From Devosia sp. 66-14 (lineage in GTDB: Bacteria; Pseudomonadota; Alphaproteobacteria; Rhizobiales; Devosiaceae): a stretch of DNA of 64,000 nucleotides. The position numbers were made by a program, and so were the translations under genes. Where the stretch lies: assembly GCA_001899085.1 (NCBI GenBank), contig MKVB01000002.1, positions 138,421-202,420 of the forward strand, read 5' to 3'. The notes beneath the pieces were generated by a model. It saw nothing but the letters and a program-made list of their open reading frames with translations. It was not told the DNA's origin and did not search any database. Positions 40,929 to 49,905 of this stretch are shown here, piece after piece; the stretch's first letter is position 1, and each line of letters starts with the position of its first letter.

Positions 40929-41297
40929 TCAGGCCTCGTCGACCACCGGCGTGTCTGCGGCGCGCTTCTTAAGCGATTCGATGGCGTTCTTGGCGCTGGA
41001 CTTCGACTTGTAGGTTTCGGTCCGTACCATGGTCTCGTTGTTGGAGGCGACGAAGCGCACGAAGGTCTGGCCGTCCTTGGAAGCGGCGATCTCGAAGCGA
41101 TAGCCCTTGCCGGTCTCTTCCTTGGTCAGGTCGACGACAGAAGCGCCTGGGGCGTTCTTCTTCAGCGACTCGATGCAGTTCTTGGCGCTCGCCTTGCCCG
41201 CATAGTTCTCGGACCAGAAAATGGTCTCGGCGTTGTAGACGAACTTGGCGGCGAACTGACCGCCCTTGGCGGTCGTAATCTTGAAGGTGTGTGGCAC
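40929..41297 (-). CDS. DUF1508 (YegP-like) protein with two tandem repeats
   Basis: The 122-residue protein has two copies of the DUF1508 unit: one with YNAETIFWSENYAGKASAKN and CIESLKKNAP, the other with ASNNETMVRTETYKSKSSAK and NAIESLKKRA. This small alpha+beta fold has no established function. GTG 41297 gives the normal N-terminus (PHTFKITTAKGGQF) and is preceded by GAGGGG. An ATG 81 bases upstream would add an atypical arginine-rich head. It lies between nadA and nadB, which is unusual, and may be carried along by co-transcription. Confidence 0.82.
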   Translation of the reverse strand: MPHTFKITTAKGGQFAAKFVYNAETIFWSENYAGKASAKNCIESLKKNAPGASVVDLTKEETGKGYRFEIAASKDGQTFVRFVASNNETMVRTETYKSKSSAKNAIESLKKRAADTPVVDEA

Positions 41298-41501
41298 GAC
41301 GCTGGGACCCCTCGGTTCGCGGGCCGGGGAAGTCGTGGCCCGATGCCGCAAATCTAGCGCTATGGTGGAGTCGCGCAACCCTCAAAGTCACGCACCCGGT
41401 TGATTTGATTGAGCTTGGGCTCACGGGTCGCCGATCGAGCCAAGACCTGCGCAGACGAAAGTCGAGGCCCCTCGATACATCGCGCGCCTCGAGCGCCGCG
41501 G

Positions 41502-42566
41502 TCAGTCGCGTTTTTTCGAGAAGTCGATCATCCGCTGCACGGCGGCGCGCGCCGGCTCCAGCAGTTCCTCGGCCACCGTCACTTCCTCGGTCATGGTGTG
41601 CAGCGACCACAAGACGTTCTCGAGATTGATGCGCTTCATGTGCGGACAGATATTGCAGCCGCGCAGGAAGTCGACGCCGGTCGCCTCGGACGCGACGTTG
41701 TCGGACATCGAGCACTCGGTCACCATCACCACGCGCGGCGGCTTCTGGGTCTTGACGTAGTCGATCATCGCCGCGGTCGAGCCGGCGAAATCCACCGCAT
41801 CGATCACTTCGGGCGGGCATTCGGGATGGGCGATGATCTTGGCCGTCGGATAGGCATGACGGAGTTCGGCGATGTCGTCGGCGGTGAAAGTTTCGTGCAC
41901 CTCGCACGAGCCGGCCCAGGTGATGACCTTCTTCTGCGTCTTCTTGGCGGTGTTGCGGGCCAGGTACTGGTCGGGGATCATGATCACCGTGTCGCCCGGT
42001 ACGCCGTTGACGATATCGGCGGCGTTCGACGAGGTGCAGCAGACATCGGTCACCGCCTTCACCGCGGCGGAAGTGTTGACGTAGGTGATGACCGGCACGC
42101 CCGGATACTGGGCGCGCATGGCGATGACATCCTCGGGGGTGATCGAGGAGGCGAGCGAGCAGCCGGCGCGGCTGTCGGGGATCAGCACGGTCTTTTTGGG
42201 GTTCAGCAGCTTCGAGGTCTCGGCCATGAAGTGCACGCCGCACTGCACGATGATCGACTGCTTGACCTTGGTGGCCTCGATGGCGAGTTGCAGGCTGTCG
42301 CCGACGATATCGGCGACGCCGTGATAGATCTGCGGCGACTGGTAGTTGTGCGCGAGGATGACCGCATCCTTCTCCTTCTTCAGCCGGTTGATCTGCAGGA
42401 TCAGCGGCGCATAGAAGGGCCATTCGATCTCGGGGATACGGTCTTTCACCCGCTCGTAGACGCGTGAGGTCACGCGTTCGACCGCCTTGGTGAACTTGAG
42501 GTCGAAACTCTCCGAGAGGATGGCGCGAGCCTCCTCCAGCGGGGTGAGAGCATTGATAAGCTGCAC
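41502..42566 (-). CDS. nadA: Quinolinate synthase NadA
   Basis: The 354-residue [4Fe-4S] enzyme condenses iminoaspartate with dihydroxyacetone phosphate to quinolinate. The three cluster cysteines are in [12 protein letters not shown] (about residue 105), AHPECPPEV (about residue 220) and [15 protein letters not shown] (about residue 310). [20 protein letters not shown] (about residue 70) is the family signature near the substrate. The gene starts the nadA-DUF1508-nadB operon. Its promoter lies in the 130-base gap shared with the divergent eda gene. Fe-S chemistry makes it oxygen-sensitive. Confidence 0.96.
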   Translation of the reverse strand: MQLINALTPLEEARAILSESFDLKFTKAVERVTSRVYERVKDRIPEIEWPFYAPLILQINRLKKEKDAVILAHNYQSPQIYHGVADIVGDSLQLAIEATKVKQSIIVQCGVHFMAETSKLLNPKKTVLIPDSRAGCSLASSITPEDVIAMRAQYPGVPVITYVNTSAAVKAVTDVCCTSSNAADIVNGVPGDTVIMIPDQYLARNTAKKTQKKVITWAGSCEVHETFTADDIAELRHAYPTAKIIAHPECPPEVIDAVDFAGSTAAMIDYVKTQKPPRVVMVTECSMSDNVASEATGVDFLRGCNICPHMKRINLENVLWSLHTMTEEVTVAEELLEPARAAVQRMIDFSKKRD

Positions 42567-42696
42567 CGGACCGTCCCTCCAGACAGGTGGGAGACTTAAG
42601 GTCGATCGGCGTCTATTTCAATGTCGCGATTTGGCTTGATCGGCATGCGCCAAGTGCCTAACGCTCTCGCCGAACGACAGCCCCTCGAGGATCGCC

Positions 42697-43332
42697 ATGC
42701 CGCAAGACGCCGCCGCCCTTCGCCAGACTCTCTCGCTTGCGCCGGTGATTCCGGTGATCGTGCTGGATGATGTTGCCGCGGCGCGGCCGCTGGCCGAGGC
42801 GCTGGTGGCAGGCGGCCTGCCGGTGCTGGAAGTGACGCTCAGGACGCCGCACGCGCTGCAGATCATCGAGGAAATGGCCAAGGTGCCGGGCGCCGTGGTC
42901 GGCTCGGGCACGGTGCGTTCGCCACTGCAGATGGGCCACTCGGTCGATGCGGGCTGCCAGTTCATGGTGTCGCCCGGCGCCTCGCCGCGGCTGCTCGAGG
43001 CGGCCGAGGAGCACAAGATCCCGCTGCTGCCCGGCATCGGCACCCCGACCGAGGCGATGACCGCTTCCGAACATGGTTACTCATTCCTCAAGTTCTTCCC
43101 AGCCGAGGCGCTCGGCGGGGTGAAGGTGCTGAAGGCCTATGCGAGCCCGCTCGCCGACATCACCTTCTGCCCGACCGGCGGCATCGACATGGCCAAAGCC
43201 AGGGAATACCTGGCGCTGCCCAATGTGATCTGCGTCGGCGGCTCGTGGATCATGCCGGCCGATGCCATTGCCGGCAAAGACTGGAAGCGGATCGAAACGC
43301 TGGCGCGGGAAGCGGCGGGGTTGAAGGGCTGA
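42697..43332 (+). CDS. eda: 2-Keto-3-deoxy-6-phosphogluconate aldolase (Eda)
   Basis: The 211-residue class I aldolase cleaves KDPG to pyruvate and glyceraldehyde 3-phosphate in the Entner-Doudoroff route and also accepts other keto-deoxy acids. It shows LAPVIPVIVLDDVAAARPLA at the N-terminus, GLPVLEVTLRTPHALQII with the catalytic Glu, and GAVVGSGTVRSP. The Schiff-base lysine is in GYSFLKFFPAEALGG (about residue 132). CPTGGIDMAKAREYL closes the phosphate site. It is followed 18 bases later by modE and may be only loosely linked in function. Confidence 0.94.
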   Translation: MPQDAAALRQTLSLAPVIPVIVLDDVAAARPLAEALVAGGLPVLEVTLRTPHALQIIEEMAKVPGAVVGSGTVRSPLQMGHSVDAGCQFMVSPGASPRLLEAAEEHKIPLLPGIGTPTEAMTASEHGYSFLKFFPAEALGGVKVLKAYASPLADITFCPTGGIDMAKAREYLALPNVICVGGSWIMPADAIAGKDWKRIETLAREAAGLKG

Positions 43333-43350
43333 TCCAGCGCAGCGGCAGGA

Positions 43351-43740
43351 ATGGCGGAGAGAGCGGTGGCCAAGGCTAGACCGGTCAAACTGGGCCTCTC
43401 CCACCTTCGCATCACGCTGAGCGAAAACTTCTATATCGGGCCCGGCCGCGCCGACCTGATGGAACTGATCGCCGAGACCGGCTCGATCTCGGAGGCGGCC
43501 AAGCGGATGGGGATGTCGTACAAGCGGGCCTGGGTGCTGGTGCAGGCGCTCAACGAGGGGTTCGGGGCGCCGCTGGTCGAGGCGTCGCGCGGCGGCACTG
43601 CACAGGGGGCGTCGCTGACCTCGGCGGGCCGCGAGGTGCTGGAGCGCTATCGCGGCATGCAGGAGGCGACACGCCGAGCGATCGGCCGGGATGTCGAGGC
43701 GTTGAGCGCGCTGCACGCCGATATGTCCACGCGAAAATAA
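43351..43740 (+). CDS. modE: ModE-type molybdate-responsive regulator, DNA-binding domain only
   Basis: The 129-residue protein is a LysR-type winged-helix domain of the ModE family, with LRITLSENFYIGPGRADLMEL, then ETGSISEAAKRMGMSYKRAW and the wing SLTSAGREVLERYRGMQ. It lacks the C-terminal molybdate-binding (MOP) domains of full ModE, as in many alphaproteobacteria, so sensing may be indirect. ATG 43351 is close to its AGGA, and GTG 43366, preceded by GGAGAG, is an alternative. It lies 67 bases before modA, with a palindrome between that fits a Mo-box. Confidence 0.85.
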   Translation: MAERAVAKARPVKLGLSHLRITLSENFYIGPGRADLMELIAETGSISEAAKRMGMSYKRAWVLVQALNEGFGAPLVEASRGGTAQGASLTSAGREVLERYRGMQEATRRAIGRDVEALSALHADMSTRK

Positions 43741-43774
43741 CGCTTGCTGCGTGCCCTCGGCATTGGCACAACCA

Positions 43775-43800
43775 TCGATATTCCCATTCGGACATATCGA
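43775..43800. promoter_or_regulatory. Candidate Mo-box upstream of modA
   Basis: TCGATAT (43775-43781) and ATATCGA (43794-43800) form a perfect dyad with a 12-base spacer, resembling ModE half-sites (CGnTATAT). It overlaps the modA ribosome-binding region, so ModE bound here could block transcription and translation start of modAB. Confidence 0.6.
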
Positions 43801-43807
43801 GGACCCT

Positions 43808-44560
43808 ATGCGTCGGACCACCATTCTGCTTGGCGTCAGCCTGCTTGCGCTGTCGAGCGTGCCGGCCTTTGCCGCCGATGTCAGCGCCGCCGTTGCCGCC
43901 AACTTCACCAAGCCGGCCGAGGAACTAGGCGCCGCGTTCACCGCCAAAACCGGCGACACCGTAACCTTCAGCTTCGGCGCCACCGGGGCACTCTATACCC
44001 AGATCAGCCAGGGGGCGCCGTTCGAGGTGTTCTTCTCGGCGGACAACAAGCGGCCGGCCCAGGCGGTCAAGGAAGGCTTCGGCGTCGAGGGGACGGTCTT
44101 CACCTACGCCGTGGGCAAGGTGGTGCTCTATTCGCCCTCGCTCGATCTCACCGATGGCGCAGCGGTGCTGAAGGCGAATGCGTTCCAGCACCTGTCGGTC
44201 GCCGACCCCAAGACCGCGCCCTATGGCGCGGCGGCGATGGAGACGCTGGACAAGCTCGGGCTCACCGAGGCGCTGAGCCCGAAGATCGTCACCGGCGAGA
44301 ATATCAGCCAGGCGCTGCAGTTCATCGACAGCGCCAATGCCGAACTCGGCTTCGTGGCGCTGAGCCAGGTGATCGACAAGCCGGCGCCGCAGGTCTGGCG
44401 CGTTCCGGCCGAGGACTACACGCCGATCCTGCAGGATGCGGTGCTGCTGAAGCCGGGCGAGGCCGATCCGGCCGCGGCAGCATTCCTCGAATTCTTGAAG
44501 AGCGACGAAGCGCGCGCCATCATCGAGAAATACGGCTACGAGGTCGGCTCGGGCCAGTGA
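43808..44560 (+). CDS. modA: Periplasmic molybdate-binding protein ModA
   Basis: The 250-residue protein starts with a signal peptide ([20 protein letters not shown], cleavage before ADVSAAV). It continues as the ModA fold, with [40 protein letters not shown] (oxyanion-binding Ser/Ala loop, about residue 57), [20 protein letters not shown] (about residue 160) and the C-terminal [20 protein letters not shown]. The start codon is 8 bases after GAGGA, and the upstream in-frame ATG would disrupt the signal peptide. It captures molybdate (or tungstate) for ModB. Confidence 0.93.
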   Translation: MRRTTILLGVSLLALSSVPAFAADVSAAVAANFTKPAEELGAAFTAKTGDTVTFSFGATGALYTQISQGAPFEVFFSADNKRPAQAVKEGFGVEGTVFTYAVGKVVLYSPSLDLTDGAAVLKANAFQHLSVADPKTAPYGAAAMETLDKLGLTEALSPKIVTGENISQALQFIDSANAELGFVALSQVIDKPAPQVWRVPAEDYTPILQDAVLLKPGEADPAAAAFLEFLKSDEARAIIEKYGYEVGSGQ

Positions 44561-44570
44561 GGGACTTTCC

Positions 44571-45254
44571 ATGCTGAGCGCCAGTGAGATCGTACAGCCG
44601 GTCGGGCTGACGCTGACACTGGCGCTGATCGTCACGCTGATCCTCCTCGTGGTCGGCACGCCGATTGCCTGGTGGCTATGCCGGACACGATCGCCGCTGC
44701 AACCGGCGGTGGCGGCAGTGGTGTCGCTGCCGCTGGTGCTGCCGCCGACGGTGCTCGGCTTCTACCTGCTGCTGGCATTCGGCCCCAACGGGCCGGGCGG
44801 GCTCTTGGCGCCGCTCTGGGGCGCGCGCACGCTGGCCTTCTCGTTCGAGGGGCTGATCATCGCCTCGGTGCTCTACTCGCTGCCGTTCATGGTGCAACCG
44901 TTGCGCACCGCGTTCGAAGCGCTGGGCGACGAACCGCTGGAAGCGGCGGCGACGCTCGGGGCAGGGCGGTGGAAGACGTTCTTCCGCGTCGTGGTGCCGC
45001 TGTCGCGCGCCGGCTATCTCACCGGCGCCATCCTGACCTTTGCGCACACGGTCGGCGAGTTCGGCGTGGTGCTGATGATCGGCGGCAACATCCCGGGCAA
45101 GACCAAGCTGGTGTCGATGGCGATCTACGATTTCGTCGAGCGGCTGGAATGGGACAAAGCCCATATCCTCGCCGGCGGCATGGTGGTGTTCGCCTTCGTG
45201 GTGATAACGGCGGTGATGATGCTGGATCGGCGGGTTGGCCGGGTGGCGGGGTGA
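44571..45254 (+). CDS. modB: Molybdate ABC transporter permease ModB
   Basis: The 227-residue inner-membrane permease has five to six helices. It has the EAA-loop [20 protein letters not shown] (about residue 116) followed by [20 protein letters not shown], and [20 protein letters not shown], which is typical of ModB. It starts 10 bases after modA. The expected ATPase gene modC is missing: after modB comes a long inverted repeat and then a MarR gene on the opposite strand. The transporter therefore needs an ATPase from elsewhere or is incomplete. Confidence 0.92.
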   Translation: MLSASEIVQPVGLTLTLALIVTLILLVVGTPIAWWLCRTRSPLQPAVAAVVSLPLVLPPTVLGFYLLLAFGPNGPGGLLAPLWGARTLAFSFEGLIIASVLYSLPFMVQPLRTAFEALGDEPLEAAATLGAGRWKTFFRVVVPLSRAGYLTGAILTFAHTVGEFGVVLMIGGNIPGKTKLVSMAIYDFVERLEWDKAHILAGGMVVFAFVVITAVMMLDRRVGRVAG

Positions 45255-45262
45255 GTGGCGCC

Positions 45263-45408
45263 GACTGAGAGAGACGGCCCCCTCCCATCCTCCCCCACAA
45301 GGGGGGAGGTGCCCGCTGGTTCACCTGGCACGATCGTGGACAGAGCCTCGACCCTTCACCTCCCCCCTTGTGGGGGAGGATGGGAGGGGGCCGTCTCTCT
45401 CTCAGTCA
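45263..45408. repeat. Dispersed inverted-repeat element, family B (copy related to 31.8 kb)
   Basis: Near-perfect arms of about 50 bases (45263-45311 and 45358-45408) start GACTGAGAGAGACGGCCCCC. The 46-base loop aligns, in reverse complement, with the loop of the 31.8-kb copy (shared GTCGAGG, ATCGTGCC and GCGGG). It occupies the exact position after modB where modC would be expected and fills a convergent gap. Confidence 0.88.
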
Positions 45409-45412
45409 GCGC

Positions 45413-45880
45413 TCAAGCCAACCGTAACAACTCCACGAAGCGCTTCAGCGCCTTGCTCAGCCCCTTGCGCTTCTTGGCGTCCAGATCCGCGAACAGAGCT
45501 TCCTCGAGCTGTTCCCAGTTGGCGGCCAGCACTTCGCGGATGCGGGCGCCGCGTTCGGTGAGGGCGAGGCCCTCGGTCAGATCGGGGCCGATGGCCTGGC
45601 GCGCCACGATGTCCCGCTCGATCAGCCGTTGCAGCCGGGGCTGCAGCGCTTCGGGCTCCAGCCCCAGATGCTCGGCGAGGGCCGCCTCGCTGGCCCCCAG
45701 TTCGGCATGCAGCACGAAGATCACCGCGTCGTCGCCCGCCTCCAGCCCGCGGTCGAGCAACGGCACCAGCAGCGCCTTGTGGGCCAGCTGGCCGGCTTCG
45801 ATCAGCCGGTAAAGCGTTGAGCGGGCTTCGGGTTTGGTCATGGGTGGATAGATAGACTTGAAGGTGGGTTCGAGCGACAT
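45413..45880 (-). CDS. MarR-family winged-helix regulator
   Basis: A 155-residue protein of MarR topology. A helical N-terminus (TLYRLIEAGQLAHKALLVPL) is followed by a winged helix with VIFVLHAELGASEAALAEHL and LEPEALQPRLQRLIERDIVA and the wing. The C-terminal helix is LAANWEQLEEALFADLDAKK. No redox cysteine is present. ATG 45880 is chosen, and ATG 45889 or 45841 are possible. No target gene is divergent from it within a short distance except the LysR regulator, so it may act elsewhere. Confidence 0.78.
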   Translation of the reverse strand: MSLEPTFKSIYPPMTKPEARSTLYRLIEAGQLAHKALLVPLLDRGLEAGDDAVIFVLHAELGASEAALAEHLGLEPEALQPRLQRLIERDIVARQAIGPDLTEGLALTERGARIREVLAANWEQLEEALFADLDAKKRKGLSKALKRFVELLRLA

Positions 45881-46012
45881 GGGACCCATCCTATCGTTAA
45901 TCTCACGGAGACCAAGGGGCGGCATTGTTCAGGCTTTTGAGATGACTTATGCGTGGCGGAGGCGGTGTTCGACTGTAACGCGGCCAGTTTACATGCTTCA
46001 GGTCGGAAACGC

Positions 46013-46912
46013 ATGAGCCAGGACCTCGCCCGCATCCGGGCCTTCGTGCAGGTGTTCGATGCCGGGGGCTTTTCTTCGGCGGCGCGGCAGCACGGCCGCT
46101 CCAAGGCGCTGCTGTCCAAGTATGTCACCGACCTCGAGGATTATCTCGGGGTGCGGTTGATGAACCGGACCACCCGCAAGCTCAGCCTGACCGAGGCCGG
46201 CGAGGCCTATTACCGCGAGGCGAGCCAGCTGCTGCAGCAGCTCGACGACCTCGATGCGACGATCTCGGACCAGACCGCCGAACCACGCGGACTGGTGCGG
46301 GTGTCGGCGCCGCGCAACCTGGGCGAGACGACGCTGGCGCCGGCGATCTTCGCCTTCATCGCCAGGAACCCGCTGATGTCGGTCGATCTCCGGCTCGAGG
46401 ATCGCTATGTCGATCTGGTCGAGGAGAGCGTCGACGTGGCGCTGCGCATCTCGACAATGACGGATTCCTCGCTGATCGCACGCAAGATCAGCGACATGCG
46501 CCACGTGATCTGCGCCGCCCCGAGCCTCGTCAAGCGGGTCGGTACGCCAACCTCGGGCGAGGCGCTGCGCAACATGCCCTGCGTGCTCGACACCAACATG
46601 CCTTCGCACAGCTCGTGGCGCTTCATCGAGAACGGGCTGCCGGTCTCGGTGCATGTCTCGGGCCCGGCACGGGTAAATTCTCCGGTGGCCGCGCTGCAGG
46701 CGGCGCTCGCCGGCCTTGGGTTCGCCGTATTGCCGACCTACCTCGCTGACCCGCTGATCGCCGAGGGGCGGCTGGTTCGCGTGCTCGAGGACAGGATGCC
46801 CGAGGGCCCGAGCCTGATGGCCGTCTATCCGCATCGGCGGCACCTTGCCGGCAAGGTTCGCGCGCTGATCGACCATCTGGTCGCCTGGTTCGCCGACAAC
46901 CCGGTGAAGTAG
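46013..46912 (+). CDS. LysR-family transcriptional regulator
   Basis: The 299-residue protein has a LysR winged helix (LARIRAFVQVFDAGGFSSAA, then RSKALLSKYVTDLEDYLGVR) and a linker helix. A periplasmic-binding-protein-like effector domain follows, with GLVRVSAPRNLGETTLAPAI and AALQAALAGLGFAVLPTYLA. ATG 46013 (MSQDLARI) is chosen because the helix-turn-helix starts there. Its usual targets in this subfamily are neighbouring genes, but the DUF1007-NicO gene runs in the same direction and has only 56 bases upstream, so control is uncertain. Confidence 0.9.
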   Translation: MSQDLARIRAFVQVFDAGGFSSAARQHGRSKALLSKYVTDLEDYLGVRLMNRTTRKLSLTEAGEAYYREASQLLQQLDDLDATISDQTAEPRGLVRVSAPRNLGETTLAPAIFAFIARNPLMSVDLRLEDRYVDLVEESVDVALRISTMTDSSLIARKISDMRHVICAAPSLVKRVGTPTSGEALRNMPCVLDTNMPSHSSWRFIENGLPVSVHVSGPARVNSPVAALQAALAGLGFAVLPTYLADPLIAEGRLVRVLEDRMPEGPSLMAVYPHRRHLAGKVRALIDHLVAWFADNPVK

Positions 46913-46968
46913 ACCAGGATCATTTCGTCGTTCAGCTGAGGCGGCGAACGGCAGGGCACGGGGCGTCG

Positions 46969-48762
46969 ATGAGGGGTTTGTTGCGCAAGCTGGCGCTGGC
47001 TTTTTCCGCCACACTCGGTCTTGTCGGCGCGGCTGAGGCTCACCCCCATATCTTCATCGACGCCAAGGCGACGATCGTCTTCAACGATGCGGGCGAACTG
47101 ACCGAGATCAGAAACGCCTGGACCTTCGATGAAGCGTTCTCGGTCTGGCAGATCCAGGGGCTCGACACCAATAATGACGGCATTACCTCGTCCGAGGAGA
47201 TGCAGGAGCTCGCCGACGAGAACATCAAGGGGCTGGGCGAGTACAATTTCTACACCTCTGCCGGCGAGTACACGGCGAGCGGCGCGACCACCGCCTCATT
47301 GCCCTTTACCGAGGTGGGAGGGGCGAAGTTCGTCTTCGCCGACAACCGCTCGACCCTCAGTTTCGATATCGCGCCCAAGACGCCGTACCGGATCAAGGAC
47401 AAGCTCGAGATCGCCATTGCCGATCCCGAATATTATGTGGCGATCACCTTCCACGCCCCGGCCGACGTGACCCTGGTCAATGCCCCCGCGGGCTGCGTGC
47501 TGCATATGGAACCGCCGCGCGAACTGTCGCCGGACCTGCAGGCGCGGCTGTTCGACCTGTCGCCCGACGTGACGCAGCTGCCGCCCGATCTCGAGGCGGC
47601 GGTGCGCGGTTCGCAAGGCGCGATCGTGCTCGATTGCGCCGCGGCTGCGCCGCCCAGGGAGGCGGCGACGGCGCTCGAGGCGGTGACCCAGGTGGCGGAA
47701 GCCAAGCCGGCTTTGCCGTTCGGCGGCCCGCCCCCCGAGGCGGGTTTCGTGCTGCCCAAGACCGGGTTCCTGGGCTGGGTGTCGCAGATGCAGTCGGACT
47801 TCTACCAGGCGCTGACCGCGGCGCTGGGCAAGCTGAAGAGCGATTACACGGCGTTCTGGGTGCTGGGCGGCCTGAGTTTCCTCTATGGCGTGTTCCATGC
47901 CGCGGGGCCCGGACACGGCAAGGTGGTGATCGGCTCCTACATGCTCGCCAACGAGCGGCAGGTGCGGCGCGGCATCGGGCTCAGTTTTGCCGCCGCGATG
48001 ATGCAGTCGCTGGTCGCGGTGGTGTTTGTCGGCGTCGCCGCTGCCATTCTCGGGCTGTCGAGCGTCGCGATGGGCACGGCCGTCGGCTGGATCGAGAAGG
48101 CGTCCTACGGCCTCGTGGCGCTGCTCGGCCTGTGGCTGATCGCGCGGAAGCTCTTCGGCTGGGGCCATGCGCACGACCATGGGCCCGACCTGACGGCCAA
48201 GGCGCACCAGCACCTGCATGCCGACGAGGCCCCCACGCATGCGCTGCTGAACGTGCGTGGCCCGAGCTTCAACTTCCGCACCGGCCTGCAGCCGGCGGAT
48301 GGCCCGCGGCTCGACGCCTACGGGCGGGTGCCTGGCGATGCGCATTACGGGCACGACCACGGCGACCATGACGGGCACGATCACGGCCATCAGCACGGCG
48401 ACCATGCTCACGGCCACCACCATATGGTGACGCCGGAGCAGACCAGTGGCGATTGGCGCGAACAGCTCGGCGTGGTGCTCGGCGTCGGGCTTCGGCCCTG
48501 CTCGGGGGCGCTGGTGGTGCTGGTGTTCGCGCTGAGCCAGGGCATCCTCGCGGCGGGCATCGCCGCGGTGTTCCTGATGGGGCTCGGCACGGCGATCACC
48601 GTCTCGGTGCTGGCAGTGCTGGCAGTGGGGGCGAAGGGGTTCGCCACCCGGTATCTCGGTGCTGAAGGCAGGCTCGGCAGCCGCCTGGTGTGGTGGGCAG
48701 AGCTTGCCGGCGCGCTGGTGGTGTTCGCCTTTGGCGCCGTGCTGCTGCTCGCCAGTTTCTGA
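46969..48762 (+). CDS. Fusion of DUF1007 periplasmic domain and NicO-type nickel/cobalt exporter (RcnA-like)
   Basis: The 597-residue protein starts with a signal peptide (LRKLALAFSATLGLVGAAEA) and a DUF1007 domain (HPHIFIDAKATIVFNDAG, about residues 25-220). Within this domain is an EF-hand-like loop, DTNNDGITSSEE (about residues 64-75). From about residue 290 a NicO/RcnA transporter follows, with GVFHAAGPGHGKVVIGSYML and GVGLRPCSGALVVLVFALSQ. A histidine-rich cytosolic or loop segment (HDHGDHDGHDHGHQHGDHAH) between membrane parts probably binds Ni/Co. The two domains are usually separate adjacent genes, so this is a true fusion. Export of Ni2+ or Co2+ is the likely role. Confidence 0.87.
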   Translation: MRGLLRKLALAFSATLGLVGAAEAHPHIFIDAKATIVFNDAGELTEIRNAWTFDEAFSVWQIQGLDTNNDGITSSEEMQELADENIKGLGEYNFYTSAGEYTASGATTASLPFTEVGGAKFVFADNRSTLSFDIAPKTPYRIKDKLEIAIADPEYYVAITFHAPADVTLVNAPAGCVLHMEPPRELSPDLQARLFDLSPDVTQLPPDLEAAVRGSQGAIVLDCAAAAPPREAATALEAVTQVAEAKPALPFGGPPPEAGFVLPKTGFLGWVSQMQSDFYQALTAALGKLKSDYTAFWVLGGLSFLYGVFHAAGPGHGKVVIGSYMLANERQVRRGIGLSFAAAMMQSLVAVVFVGVAAAILGLSSVAMGTAVGWIEKASYGLVALLGLWLIARKLFGWGHAHDHGPDLTAKAHQHLHADEAPTHALLNVRGPSFNFRTGLQPADGPRLDAYGRVPGDAHYGHDHGDHDGHDHGHQHGDHAHGHHHMVTPEQTSGDWREQLGVVLGVGLRPCSGALVVLVFALSQGILAAGIAAVFLMGLGTAITVSVLAVLAVGAKGFATRYLGAEGRLGSRLVWWAELAGALVVFAFGAVLLLASF

Positions 48763-48850
48763 GCTCGCCGCGACACCCTTGCACTTGTGTTCGGGGCGCT
48801 GCTGACTATGTTGCGCGCCAACAGAACGTTTCCAAACTACAGGCCAGCCC

Positions 48851-49870
48851 ATGGCAACCGGACTTCCCCCCGGACACCCCCCGATCGCGGCGCCGAAAGT
48901 GGGGGTGCTGCTGCTCAACCTGGGCACTCCCGATGGCACCGACTACTGGGCAGTGCGCCGCTATCTCAGCGAATTCCTGTCGGACCCCCGGGTGATCGAG
49001 TCCCCGCAATGGCTGTGGCAGCCGATCCTGCAGGGCGTGGTGCTCAGTACCCGGCCGCAGAAGAGCGGCGAGAACTATGCCCGCATCTGGGACAAGGACG
49101 CCAATGACAGCCCGCTGCGCGTCATTACCCGCAAGCAGGCGACCAAGCTGCAGGAGCGGCTGGGCAGGAACGTCATCGTCGATTTCGCCATGCGTTACGG
49201 CAATCCGTCGACCAGGTCGGGCATCGAGGCGCTGCAGGCGGCCGGCTGCCAGAAGATTCTCCTCGCGCCGCTCTATCCGCAATATTCGGCAACCACCACG
49301 GCCACGGCCAACGACAAGGCGTTCGACGCGCTGAAGACGCTGCGCTGGCAGCCGGCGGTGCGCACGCTTCCCGCCTATTTCGATGAGCCTGCCTATGTCG
49401 AGGCGCTGGCGCAGAGCATCGCCGACGGCGTGGCGGCGCTGGATTTCACCCCCGACGTGATCCTCACCTCGTACCACGGTATGCCGGTGCAGTATTTCGA
49501 GGCGGGCGACCCCTACCACTGCCAGTGCCTGAAGACGACGCGGCTGGTGCGCGAGCACCTGGGCTGGTCGGAGGACAAGCTCAAGGTCACCTTCCAGAGC
49601 CGGTTCGGCCCGACGAAGTGGCTCGAGCCCTATACCGATGCGACGCTGATGGCGTTGCCGGGCCAGGGGATCAAGCGGGTGGCCGTCGTCGCCCCGGCTT
49701 TCTCGGTCGATTGCATCGAGACGCTGGAAGAAATCGCCATCACCGGTCGCGAACAGTTCGAACATGCCGGCGGCGAGCGCTATGCCTATATCCCCTGCCT
49801 CAATGACAGCGAGCTGGGCATGACGATGCTGGAAAGCGTGATCCGCAAGGAACTGGCCGGCTGGGTGTAG
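48851..49870 (+). CDS. hemH: Ferrochelatase HemH
   Basis: The 339-residue enzyme inserts Fe2+ into protoporphyrin IX, the last step of haem synthesis, at the membrane surface. It has KVGVLLLNLGTPDGTDYWAV (about residue 16) and PLYPQYSATTTATANDKAFD (about residue 136). The catalytic histidine motif is ILTSYHGMPVQYFEAGDPYH (about residue 205). SRFGPTKWLEPYTDATLMAL and FSVDCIETLEEIAI, with the metal-side glutamate, follow. No Fe-S cysteine cluster at the C-terminus is seen. It is a single gene in the 88-base gap after the metal exporter. Confidence 0.96.
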   Translation: MATGLPPGHPPIAAPKVGVLLLNLGTPDGTDYWAVRRYLSEFLSDPRVIESPQWLWQPILQGVVLSTRPQKSGENYARIWDKDANDSPLRVITRKQATKLQERLGRNVIVDFAMRYGNPSTRSGIEALQAAGCQKILLAPLYPQYSATTTATANDKAFDALKTLRWQPAVRTLPAYFDEPAYVEALAQSIADGVAALDFTPDVILTSYHGMPVQYFEAGDPYHCQCLKTTRLVREHLGWSEDKLKVTFQSRFGPTKWLEPYTDATLMALPGQGIKRVAVVAPAFSVDCIETLEEIAITGREQFEHAGGERYAYIPCLNDSELGMTMLESVIRKELAGWV

Positions 49871-49905
49871 GGGTAGGCGGCGCTAGCCGCGGTCGGTCAG
49901 CCAAC

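Noticed and set aside
45263-45408. A remnant of modC between modB and the MarR gene
   Set aside because: No Walker A, signature or Walker B coding fragment is found in any frame; the segment is an inverted repeat.
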